Positions 34,001 through 40,874 of a DNA stretch of 40,874 bases are shown piece after piece (the first letter of the stretch is position 1; each line of letters opens with the position of its first letter). The DNA comes from Planctomycetia bacterium (GTDB lineage: Bacteria > Planctomycetota > Planctomycetia > Pirellulales > Thermoguttaceae). Where the stretch lies: the NCBI GenBank assembly GCA_030527185.1, contig JAUNBF010000028.1, forward strand, positions 6,629-47,502. Reading direction: 5' to 3'. The notes under the pieces are model-generated. The model was given only the letters and a program-made list of their open reading frames with translations, was not told the DNA's origin and did no database searches. The translations under genes were made by a program, and so were the position numbers.

Positions 34001-34111
34001 AGCTTTTCCGAATCCATCCTCTTCGGTTCCTCTTTTTCACATCCTCACGACTGCCCGTGGACGGGAAACCGAAAACTTCCTGCATAGGGAGAAAAAATCC
34101 CTTCTTATTTT

Positions 34112-34140
34112 ATTTTAACCCAAAAAAGTGCTTTTGCCAA
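34112..34140 (-). promoter_or_regulatory. Promoter of the lipoprotein-nitroreductase operon
   Basis: On the minus strand TTGGCA (34140-34135), 17 bases, TAAAAT (34117-34112). Predicted start near 34105, leaving a leader of ~105 bases. The remaining AT-rich gap 34001-34210 shows nothing else. Confidence 0.6.
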
Positions 34141-34210
34141 GAATTTTCTCCCGTTTTTTTCAAAAATATTTCAAAATAGAGAAAAAAGGTGGAATAAATG
34201 TCTTTTCAAG

Positions 34211-35050
34211 TCACTTTTCTTGCCTGTTTTCTTCGTCATTGGAAGTTTTCCATTTTCTCTTGCGGTATTCCCGTGGGAGGAGTTGGTAGTGGGCTTTGAA
34301 GTGGCGGGTGAATCGGGAGGAATCCTGATAACCGGTCAATTCCGCAATTTTTTGGATGGGAAACGTCGTTTTTTTCAATAAATCGGCGGCATGTTGCATC
34401 CGCACATCGCGAAGATAATCGGTGAAGGTGGTATTCAACTCCTTTTGAAAAAGATGTCGGATATAACCACTGCTGATAGGAACAACCATTTCCGCAAGCC
34501 AGGGAAGGGTGATTTTTTCATGGAAGTGGAACTGGATGTAAGCGGTGATTTGGGAAAGGTAACGATTGCCATGAATCCAGGGATGATACTTTTTTTCAAT
34601 CCGACTCCAGACAGGATTCGTGTGTTCGATCGCCAGCTTTTCGGCCAACTCCGGTTTTCCCTGACAAATCGCTTCGATCAGGCTGCGGTGCGCTTCCAGT
34701 AACGTTTCCGAATCGGGCCAGCAATACAAAAAAGTCTGTTTCCGAAATTCCCGCGAAATCGCAAAAACTTCCTGCCAACAGGGAATGATTCCGGGAACGC
34801 GGGAAAGTCGCAAAATTTCGAGATGGATATTTTGGTCCGACTGGTCGAATTCCTCCGATGTGATGTCCGAAATGGTTTTGCTCATCTCCAGAAAGGCCAG
34901 AAGCAGGTTTTCCGGCGATACTCCCTCCCGCACGTGGAGAGCCGCTTCCCGTGCCGCAAAACCCTCAATCAGATTCCGTAAGTCCATATTTTTCCGAAAC
35001 GTTAGAAGTGTCTCTTTGCCAAAACCTGCAAATGAATCCGTATTTTCCAT
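34211..35050 (-). CDS. AraC-type regulator with an FCD (GntR/FadR-type) sensor domain
   Basis: A 279-residue protein; the ATG at 35050 is 8 bases after AGAGGAG, better than the upstream ATG at 35074. Residues ~20-150 form an all-helical domain that reads as FCD, the ligand-binding half of FadR/GntR regulators: LRNLIEGFAAREAAL, FDQSDQNIHLEILRL (D-x3-H metal pair), LLEAHRSLIEAICQGKPELA (second His region) and EKLAIEHTNPVW. Residues ~175-270 are a two-helix-turn-helix AraC domain (ITLPWLAEMVVPISSGYIRH, IQKIAELTGYQDSSRFTRHF, PREYRKRKW). FCD domains normally follow a winged helix, so this is a domain swap. Target genes are unknown. Confidence 0.85.
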   Translation of the reverse strand: MENTDSFAGFGKETLLTFRKNMDLRNLIEGFAAREAALHVREGVSPENLLLAFLEMSKTISDITSEEFDQSDQNIHLEILRLSRVPGIIPCWQEVFAISREFRKQTFLYCWPDSETLLEAHRSLIEAICQGKPELAEKLAIEHTNPVWSRIEKKYHPWIHGNRYLSQITAYIQFHFHEKITLPWLAEMVVPISSGYIRHLFQKELNTTFTDYLRDVRMQHAADLLKKTTFPIQKIAELTGYQDSSRFTRHFKAHYQLLPREYRKRKWKTSNDEENRQEK

Positions 35051-35171
35051 AGTTTTTCTCCTCTTCGTATCCATTATAAAAGGAGAGAAAAAAAGAAAAA
35101 TCGGCTCAGTCCATAATTAGGCGAAAAGAACTAAAAATGTGGCTTAAAGACCTGAAATGCCCGTAAAATTC

Positions 35172-35828
35172 TCAGGATATGGCAGCATACGCGGCTAAAA
35201 TGTGGAAAAAACTGCCAAACAGGACAAAAAAATGCCAGACCGTGTGCATCCACTTGAAACGCTGGAGCGAGTAAAAAATGAATCCGAATGTGTAGGCCAA
35301 TCCTCCATAAAGAATCAGCTTGATCGTGACCGGGTCCACCTGACGAATCAACCCTGGATAATCCCCCACAATCATCCAGCCCATTGCCAGGTAAAAGACC
35401 AACGCGAAGGGACGGAACCGAGCTTTGAAAAGGGACTGAAGAACAATTCCCAGAATGGCCAGAAACCAGACCATACTCAAAATGATGATTCCCGACGTGC
35501 TGTGAAAGGCAGCCAGACAAAAAGCGGTATAACTTCCCGCAATGAGAATGTAAATCGCCAGATGGTCGAGCGTCTGGAATCGTAATTTCCAGCGATACCG
35601 CGTGGCAGCGTGGTAGAACGTGGACATGCAGTACAAAAAAAGCAACGACAGGCCAAAAACCGAGTAACCCACCATCGTCTGGAGACGGATGGGGGCGGGA
35701 GCGTGACAGTAAGCGTGGTGAATCAGGAAAACGGAGGCGAAAAGGGATAACACAATACCGATCCCGTGCGTGATGGCGTTCGCCACCTCCTCATCCCACG
35801 AAGCAAAAAAGGGATTGATCGTATTCAT
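35172..35828 (-). CDS. Hemolysin III / TrhA (PAQR-like) family membrane protein
   Basis: A 218-residue protein with seven membrane helices. The family's metal-type His/Asp positions are visible: EEVANAITHGIGI, MSTFYHAATR, and HTVWHFFVLFGSFFH at the end. These proteins belong to the PAQR superfamily; in bacteria they affect membrane lipid homeostasis. The frame is open far upstream, but the ATG at 35828 fits family length and alignment. A TATAAT box ends only seven bases before this ATG, so the mRNA is probably leaderless (see the promoter entry). Confidence 0.9.
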   Translation of the reverse strand: MNTINPFFASWDEEVANAITHGIGIVLSLFASVFLIHHAYCHAPAPIRLQTMVGYSVFGLSLLFLYCMSTFYHAATRYRWKLRFQTLDHLAIYILIAGSYTAFCLAAFHSTSGIIILSMVWFLAILGIVLQSLFKARFRPFALVFYLAMGWMIVGDYPGLIRQVDPVTIKLILYGGLAYTFGFIFYSLQRFKWMHTVWHFFVLFGSFFHILAAYAAIS

Positions 35829-35834
35829 GCCCCT

Positions 35835-35862
35835 ATTATAACGTGTTTGGCAAAATCGCCAA
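35835..35862 (-). promoter_or_regulatory. Promoter giving a leaderless hemolysin III mRNA
   Basis: On the minus strand TTGGCG (35862-35857), 16 bases, perfect TATAAT (35840-35835). With normal spacing the transcript starts at 35828, the A of the ATG. No separate ribosome site exists. Confidence 0.55.
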
Positions 35863-35901
35863 GAGTGGACAGAGGGTGAACAGAGGGATTTAACACAGAT
35901 T

Positions 35902-36168
35902 TTACGCTTGGGAAACCGCGTGGAAACTTTGCGAATCTCCACCACCAAAGTACTTCCAGAATTTGTTGGCCAAGTTCGGCATTTGGAAAACATCGGTGGA
36001 GAAGTTCCCGCGTAAGAAAGTTTCCACGGAAGAGGGAGATGGAAGTAAAATTTCATCTGCGTTGTCAAGGTAAACCATATTTTCCTTAATCTGCGGATCA
36101 AAAAAGGAAGTGCGGGAAAACAAATTTTTATACTTTATCCACTTAAGTTTTTCGGATTCACTCCCCAA
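35902..36168 (-). pseudogene. Conserved coding fragment, copy A (88-codon frame)
   Basis: The frame starts inside repeat copy 3 (its first residues MGSESEKLKWIKYK come from the repeat), continues with IKENMVYLDNADEILLPS and ends FWKYFGGGDSQSFHAVSQA. The middle segment is shared with the fragment at 29900-29995, with mostly silent differences, so it was once protein-coding. No ribosome site is seen. It lies in the ~500-base gap between divergent genes and is probably a relic of a duplicated gene whose function I do not recognise. Confidence 0.4.
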
Positions 36169-36196
36169 AGCCCCTCCCAGAGGTTGGGTTTTTCTT
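36129..36196. repeat. Dispersed hairpin repeat, copy 3
   Basis: TATACTTTATCCACTTAAG then TTTTTCGGATTCACTCCCCA. It is followed by a hairpin (CCCAA...TTGGG with inner CCTC/GAGG) and TTTTTC in the + direction. Compared with copy 1 the stem sequence changed while pairing was kept. Confidence 0.7.
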
Positions 36197-36324
36197 TGTG
36201 GGAACTGTTTGCGTGACGTAAATTTATAGCAAAATTATCTTTGTATAGCAGGACAAGGGGTGGGGAATGTGTTATAATAAGGGCTGGTCAAAGAAGTTTT
36301 CAAGAACAAAGAAATGGGGTAAAC

Positions 36325-37302
36325 ATGAAAATGAGAAAAGGATTCACACTGGTGGAATTGCTGGTAGTCATTGCGATTATCGGAATGTTGGTGGGACTGC
36401 TTTTGCCTGCCGTCCAGATGGCCCGGGAAGCGGCACGTCGTTCGCAGTGTGCCAATCACATGCGTCAAATGGCTCTGGCATGTCATACGTACATGTCGTC
36501 GGACGGTTCGTTCCCACCGGGAGCGGAGAAAAACGATTACTTTCCCCAGATTTCCAGTGCGTCTGGAGCGTATGGCCTTTTCGTTTTCATTCTTCCGTAC
36601 ATCGAGCAGGCTTCGTTGTACGAGCAGATTGATTTCGAGAAGGATTCGTGCTGGTATCAGAATTCCCATTTCGATTCCCCGTTGATGCAGACGGTGATTT
36701 CGACGTACGTCTGTCCCAGTTTCCCGGAGGATGCGTTTTCGCCACGTCCCAACACGTACAAGTCGGGAGCCCTCTGTTTTTACAACGGCGTGGCGGGAGC
36801 GGTTCGGAAACGTTCGGAAAATGAGGAGAAAAGTGCTGATGATCCGAATACTTACAGCGACACGACGCAGATTTTTTCTTCTTCAACCGGGGATATTCCC
36901 AACAACGGAATTTTTTTCTGGGGGAAGAAAATCAAGCCGAGCCAGGTTTCGGACGGATTGAGCAACACGTTGATGTTGGGCGAGATTCCCTGCCCGCAGA
37001 TTCGGGAGTATACGGAGGTGATTTCGCATGAATATCCGTATTATGCCCGCCCGTGGTTGATAGCGACGAATGGGAACAGCAACCGTGGTTTTTACAACTC
37101 CAAAGTCTGCGAAAACCGAATCAATTCGGTGGAAAAAACTACGAGTTACAACTATTTGCCTTTTGGGAGTTACCATTCCGGGGGAGCGACGTTTGCCCGT
37201 GGAGATGGGAGTGTTTCATTTGTGTCGGAGGGGATCGATTTTCAACTTTATCGTAACCTGGCCACACGAAATGAGAAAGAAACGCTGTTTGGAGAGTATT
37301 GA
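36325..37302 (+). CDS. DUF1559 pilin-like protein
   Basis: A 325-residue protein. The ATG at 36325 follows GGGGT. The N-terminus MKMRKGFTLVELLVVIAIIG is a type IV pilin/pseudopilin leader (prepilin cleavage after G, methylated F, E5). It is followed by LLLPAVQMAREAARRSQCANH, the hallmark of planctomycete DUF1559 proteins. The C-terminal part contains the usual H-x-G-G-A-x-F-x-x-x-D-G-S-V motif (YHSGGATFARGDGSVSF). It is secreted and probably assembled by a type II-like system; exact function unknown. A TATAAT at 36273-36278 lies ~47 bases upstream without a convincing -35. The next gene starts 26 bases on, so the two are probably co-transcribed. Confidence 0.95.
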   Translation: MKMRKGFTLVELLVVIAIIGMLVGLLLPAVQMAREAARRSQCANHMRQMALACHTYMSSDGSFPPGAEKNDYFPQISSASGAYGLFVFILPYIEQASLYEQIDFEKDSCWYQNSHFDSPLMQTVISTYVCPSFPEDAFSPRPNTYKSGALCFYNGVAGAVRKRSENEEKSADDPNTYSDTTQIFSSSTGDIPNNGIFFWGKKIKPSQVSDGLSNTLMLGEIPCPQIREYTEVISHEYPYYARPWLIATNGNSNRGFYNSKVCENRINSVEKTTSYNYLPFGSYHSGGATFARGDGSVSFVSEGIDFQLYRNLATRNEKETLFGEY

Positions 37303-37328
37303 GAACCCCTTTTTTCAGGAGATTTACC

Positions 37329-40300
37329 ATGTTACGTATTCCATTTTACCATGGGCTTTCAGTCCGAATCGGCTTTGTCTGCTTCCTCTGCGTGATGGGG
37401 GGGCAAAAAGAGGGATGGGGGGTGACTTACACCTGGAATAGGGCGGACGCAGCCAATTGGACAGACGCTTCCAACTGGCTTGCGGATGGAGTTCCCAATA
37501 CGAAAGACCCTCATTTATGGGAAAGTACCGATACGGTTTTGGTGAATAAGGGAGTTGTGAACGTTGCGATAGATTCTGATGGGACGAAACGGGGAACTTT
37601 CGGCAATGTGACGCTTTCCAATGCCACGATTCAGCGGCCGTACAATAGTGGCGGAGATTTTTTCATCCGGGACAACTTTCTGATGGAAAGTGGAACGATG
37701 AAAATCGACGCGACCAATATCTATTTGGGCCACAACGATGGAAATAAGACGTTTGAGATTCAGGGAGGCGTTGCGTCGGGATACAATACCGGTTTTATTC
37801 CAACGCTGTGGATTGCCAAGGAAAGTGGGAGTATGGCGGTAACCTTTTCTGGGGGAACGAACACGTTTACAGGATTGGTTTCCGATTCCAAGGGAGCGGC
37901 CACCATCACCTTTTCCGGTGGGACGAATACCCTGGGAACAGCCGCAGGCACAACGGCAGGTCTCCAGATTTTAGACAATGCCACGGTCGCTTTTACAGGT
38001 GGCACCAACACGATTTACGGTTTTCATTCCCAAAATACGGCACTGGCATTGAATTTGTCCGGGACGAATACGTTGACTTTTTTCACGTCCGGAAATACGC
38101 TGAAGATGATGACTCTGCAAGATGGGAAAAACACGCTAACCGTTTCCGATGGGTCGCTTTCCGCCCAACAGCTTGTGCTGGCAGGAAGTGGGGAAAATAC
38201 GGTTCGGCTGACGGGAGGAACGGTGACGCTCAGCGGTGCCAATACGACCAACGCTACCGGGCTTTTGGTCTCCTCCTCTTCCGGCTCTTCCAGTAAAATT
38301 TATCTGGAAAAAGGGGCAATTCTTTCTTCTACTCGAATCGAAATGAATGCCGCAGCCGGTTCGGAAAACGTTCTGTACCTTCGGGGTGGCACCCTTTCTA
38401 ATTCCAATGCCTATGCCATCGTTCAAAACGCGGCGGTGGAAGTGAGTGACGGGGAATATCAGACCAACTATTTTGCTACCGGAGGAATAGGTGGTTTCAC
38501 GACCGAACAGAATGCGGCAGCCAAAGATACCACTCGGCTCACCCTTTCAGGAGGGAAGTTGACGGTGAACGAGGCGCTGACCATCGGACGAACAACAGCG
38601 TCGGAAGCGGTGGTGACAGGAGGGACGCTGGCGACGAAAAATATGAATCTGGGATATAGCAATGCGACGAACTCGTTGGGAACTTTTACCCTGAAGGGGA
38701 GTGCCGCCACGGTGAATGTTTCGGGAAATCTCAATTTTTACAATCAGTCGGCCATGAATTTTCTGCTCGATGAAAACGGTGTTTCCAGCGTGGCGGCCAA
38801 GGATGTCGTGCTGAGCAATGGCGGTGTGGTACGTGTGGGACTTTCACGAGGGATGTTGTTTTTCAACGATGTGAACCAGGAATACAATCTCCTGACCAGT
38901 GAAAGTGCTGAAACATGGGAAGGAATGGATTTTCAGGTGTCGACAGGATTGTTTACGAAAGTCCAGGACGAGAATCGTCTGGCAATTCAACTGACGGCAG
39001 ACGCCCCGGAAAGTGGTTCGTCGGGCAAACGGCTTTTGACAGCGAACGTGGATGCCCAGTTGCTATTGACCGGGTTGACTTCGGAGGACGATTTTCAGGC
39101 ATTTCTGGAGTGGTTGGACTGGGAAGTGGTGCAGCCGGGGGAAACGCCGTATTCTCTACTCATTCCGGCAGAGGTGCTGGAGGCGGATACATGGTTACTC
39201 TGGGATTTTCAGGGGGCTCCGGTGGAAGGGGTGGAAATGGCCGCCGTAGAAGGGGTTCCCGAACCGTCGTCGGTTGTGTTACTTTGTCTGGGAGTCTTCT
39301 GCTTTTGGATTTTCCGAAAAAAGAACGTCTGGCGGCATGAAAAATTCGTGCGAACACTCTTGCCAGGGATTTTTCTTTGTGGAAGCGTTTCGGCTCTCTG
39401 GGGACAAATCGACAATACCGCCACACGTGTCTGGACGACGTTGAATCCGCAAATGCCGCTTGTCGGAACGCTGAAACCGAAGCGGGTGGACGAGATTTCC
39501 ACTTCCATGTGGATGATCGGTTGCGAGACGGTGGAACGGGAAAATCAGGACTACCACGCTTACAAAGAATACCTGCCGGAACTGGGAATTCGTCGGATTC
39601 GGCTTCAGGCAGGCTGGTCTCGTTGTGAACAGGACAAAGGAACGTACGATTTCGGTTGGCTCGACGCCATTGTGGATGATGCCCGCCGCCGTGGGCTGGA
39701 AGTTTTTCTGGAGACGAGTTACGGCAATCCTCTCTATCCCGGTGGAGGAGGACGCCACTTGTCCGCGGGAATGCCAACCTCGCCGGAAGGAAAAGAGGGC
39801 TGGAATCGGTGGGTGGCGGCGTTGGCAAAGCATTTCGCAGATCGTGTTGCCGTCTGGGGAATGTGGAACGAACCGGAAAATGGAGGGAATACGCTCGACG
39901 CGATTTACGACATGAATGTTCGCACGGCAGAGATTCTCCGAAAAGAGATTCCCGACGCGAAAATTGCCGCACTTTCGCTCTGCTGGCCGAACATGGACAT
40001 CATCCAGCCCTTTGTGGAAAGACTTCAGGCAGAAGGCAAATTATCCCTGTTTTCATGGATCGTTTACCATCAATACGGAGCGAATCCCGATGAAGGATAC
40101 GGTTTGGTGGAGAAGACGGTGACGTATCTTCAAAAGATTCCCGGCCTAAAGCCATGGCAGGGAGAGTCCGGTACGCAATCGGAGTGGAATCTCCACGGAG
40201 CCAACAACAAAATCCACTGGAACGAGTTGACGCAGGCCAAATGGATGGCTCGACGTTGTTTGGGAGACAATGGACGGGGGATTTACTCCAATGTTTTCAC

Positions 40301-40862
40301 GATTGCCGATATTCACAAACGCAATCCGGGACGAAGTGGAATGTTTCGCTACGGTTTGCTCAAAACGACTGGTCAGGAAGAATGTTTCCGTGTGTTGAAA
40401 GCGAAAATAGCTTTTTACGCGGTTCAGAACATTGTGTCGGTATTCCACGACGATGTGGAAATCACGCCGGAAGTGGTGGTGAAGGCCGAGTGTGAGAAGA
40501 AATTGTCCGTTTTTCCCTATCGCCATAAGCCTTCAGGAAAAGCTCTTTTCACATTTTGGGATTCGACATCCTCACCGAAAGATTCCAACGCCACACTTCC
40601 GGCCACGTTCACCCTCCCGAATCCGCATTTTGAGAATCCGGTCTGGGTCGATACGATTACGGGAAACGTTTACCAAATTCCCTCGGAAAATCTTTCGGTG
40701 GAAGGAGAAAATCTGATTTTGCGGAACATTCCCGTTTACGATGCCCCGGTATTCATCACCGACAGGGAGGTCTTGTCGCTGATGTACTCCGACTATTGTC
40801 TCCACGTCCGCCAGGAAATGGAGAAGAAAAAGTCAACAGAGGGGCTTGGAATTGATAATTGA
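37329..40862 (+). CDS. PEP-CTERM beta-helix surface protein joined in frame to a glycoside hydrolase
   Basis: A 1177-codon frame; the ATG at 37329 has CAGGAGA 6 bases upstream. Residues 1-35 are a signal peptide. About 36-560 form beta-helix-like repeats (SGGTNTFTG, SGGTNTLGT, TGGTNTIYG). A PEP-CTERM signal starts at V643 (VPEPSSVVLLCLGVFCFW then IFRKK) and should be the protein's end. Instead the frame runs on into a second signal-peptide-like stretch (VRTLLPGIFLCGSVSALWGQ). A clan-A (beta/alpha)8 hydrolase, GH39/GH5-like, follows, with acid/base E848 in MWNEPEN and probable nucleophile E946 in WQGESGTQ. Two fused genes, a frameshift-controlled pair, or two base errors are all possible; see the site at 39317. 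The last codons run into an AT-rich repeat, so the extreme C-terminus may be atypical. Confidence 0.85.
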   Translation: MLRIPFYHGLSVRIGFVCFLCVMGGQKEGWGVTYTWNRADAANWTDASNWLADGVPNTKDPHLWESTDTVLVNKGVVNVAIDSDGTKRGTFGNVTLSNATIQRPYNSGGDFFIRDNFLMESGTMKIDATNIYLGHNDGNKTFEIQGGVASGYNTGFIPTLWIAKESGSMAVTFSGGTNTFTGLVSDSKGAATITFSGGTNTLGTAAGTTAGLQILDNATVAFTGGTNTIYGFHSQNTALALNLSGTNTLTFFTSGNTLKMMTLQDGKNTLTVSDGSLSAQQLVLAGSGENTVRLTGGTVTLSGANTTNATGLLVSSSSGSSSKIYLEKGAILSSTRIEMNAAAGSENVLYLRGGTLSNSNAYAIVQNAAVEVSDGEYQTNYFATGGIGGFTTEQNAAAKDTTRLTLSGGKLTVNEALTIGRTTASEAVVTGGTLATKNMNLGYSNATNSLGTFTLKGSAATVNVSGNLNFYNQSAMNFLLDENGVSSVAAKDVVLSNGGVVRVGLSRGMLFFNDVNQEYNLLTSESAETWEGMDFQVSTGLFTKVQDENRLAIQLTADAPESGSSGKRLLTANVDAQLLLTGLTSEDDFQAFLEWLDWEVVQPGETPYSLLIPAEVLEADTWLLWDFQGAPVEGVEMAAVEGVPEPSSVVLLCLGVFCFWIFRKKNVWRHEKFVRTLLPGIFLCGSVSALWGQIDNTATRVWTTLNPQMPLVGTLKPKRVDEISTSMWMIGCETVERENQDYHAYKEYLPELGIRRIRLQAGWSRCEQDKGTYDFGWLDAIVDDARRRGLEVFLETSYGNPLYPGGGGRHLSAGMPTSPEGKEGWNRWVAALAKHFADRVAVWGMWNEPENGGNTLDAIYDMNVRTAEILRKEIPDAKIAALSLCWPNMDIIQPFVERLQAEGKLSLFSWIVYHQYGANPDEGYGLVEKTVTYLQKIPGLKPWQGESGTQSEWNLHGANNKIHWNELTQAKWMARRCLGDNGRGIYSNVFTIADIHKRNPGRSGMFRYGLLKTTGQEECFRVLKAKIAFYAVQNIVSVFHDDVEITPEVVVKAECEKKLSVFPYRHKPSGKALFTFWDSTSSPKDSNATLPATFTLPNPHFENPVWVDTITGNVYQIPSENLSVEGENLILRNIPVYDAPVFITDREVLSLMYSDYCLHVRQEMEKKKSTEGLGIDN
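39317..39345 (+). other. A_AAA_AAG slippery site with overlapping TGA/ATG
   Basis: In the reading frame, CG-A AAA AAG (39317-39323) is the dnaX-type -1 slippery heptamer. A -1 shift here ends the protein after ERLAA at TGA 39338-39340, giving a normal PEP-CTERM tail (670 residues). That TGA overlaps ATG 39337-39339. The ATG is followed by five A and, after a -1 shift there, reads MKKFVRTLLPGIFLCG, an ideal signal peptide for the hydrolase. Confidence 0.5.
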
Positions 40863-40874
40863 TAGTTGATAATT
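40851..40874. repeat. Short AT-rich tandem repeat at the window end
   Basis: Units of TTGATAAT / TTGATAGT repeat from 40851 and are cut by the window edge. The hydrolase stop codon (40860-40862) lies inside the first unit. Confidence 0.5.

Noticed and set aside
1..40874. tRNA, rRNA and CRISPR features
   Set aside because: No convincing cloverleaf-type segment, rRNA stretch or regularly spaced repeats were noticed by reading; gaps between genes are mostly short. A tRNAscan or Infernal run would settle it.

Overview
The window reads as a Planctomycetota chromosome segment. The supporting features are a DUF1559 pilin-like protein, a PEP-CTERM sorting signal, CPxxH...CPxC zinc ribbons, PQQ-like beta-propellers and a large DUF11-type lipoprotein. 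The many ferredoxin clusters and two radical SAM enzymes point to an anaerobic life style. No rRNA, tRNA or CRISPR array was seen. Lineage is inferred from gene families only.

Region 1 (1-18295) is the remarkable part. From 1 to 16869, fourteen genes lie on the + strand, nearly all joined by ATGA-type stop/start overlaps, and the run ends in a hairpin terminator. In order they encode a beta-propeller (5' cut by the window), a BioB-like radical SAM protein, a ferredoxin, a second radical SAM protein, a DUF116::isoprenyl diphosphate synthase fusion, and two squalene-cyclase-type alpha/alpha-barrel proteins (the larger with a class II DXDD motif). Next come a membrane-anchored propeller, a short exported propeller-like protein, a small exported four-Cys protein, a Tat-type polyferredoxin, a NapH/NosR-like membrane ferredoxin, a three-helix membrane propeller, and a 974-residue NuoE-NuoF-NuoG(N) fusion. 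A fifth propeller follows from its own good sigma-70 promoter. I read this as one system: a dedicated isoprenoid is made, cyclised and probably modified by radical chemistry, together with a membrane chain that takes electrons from NAD(P)H through Fe-S proteins to extracytoplasmic propeller proteins. Product and electron acceptor are not visible in the sequence.

Region 2 (18296-24309) is accessory: an IS5-type transposase relic, a divergent flavodoxin/HxlR pair with overlapping promoters, an ECF sigma / membrane protein / secreted protein operon, and a decayed phage-like patch with a HigA-like antitoxin stub and a frameshifted gene. A dispersed repeat (copies near 18.6, 24.25 and 36.1 kb) brackets this and later regions.

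Region 3 (24310-36100) is ordinary gene content, mostly on the minus strand: an SGNH hydrolase, a divergent pair of zinc-ribbon proteins, a bile-acid symporter family transporter coupled to an M16 peptidase, a giant lipoprotein coupled to a ferredoxin-nitroreductase, an FCD-AraC regulator and a hemolysin III family protein with an apparently leaderless mRNA.

Region 4 (36101-40874) holds a DUF1559 protein and a 1177-codon frame that joins a PEP-CTERM surface protein to a signal-peptide-bearing glycoside hydrolase. The junction contains an A_AAA_AAG slippery heptamer in the correct frame, followed by an overlapping TGA/ATG.
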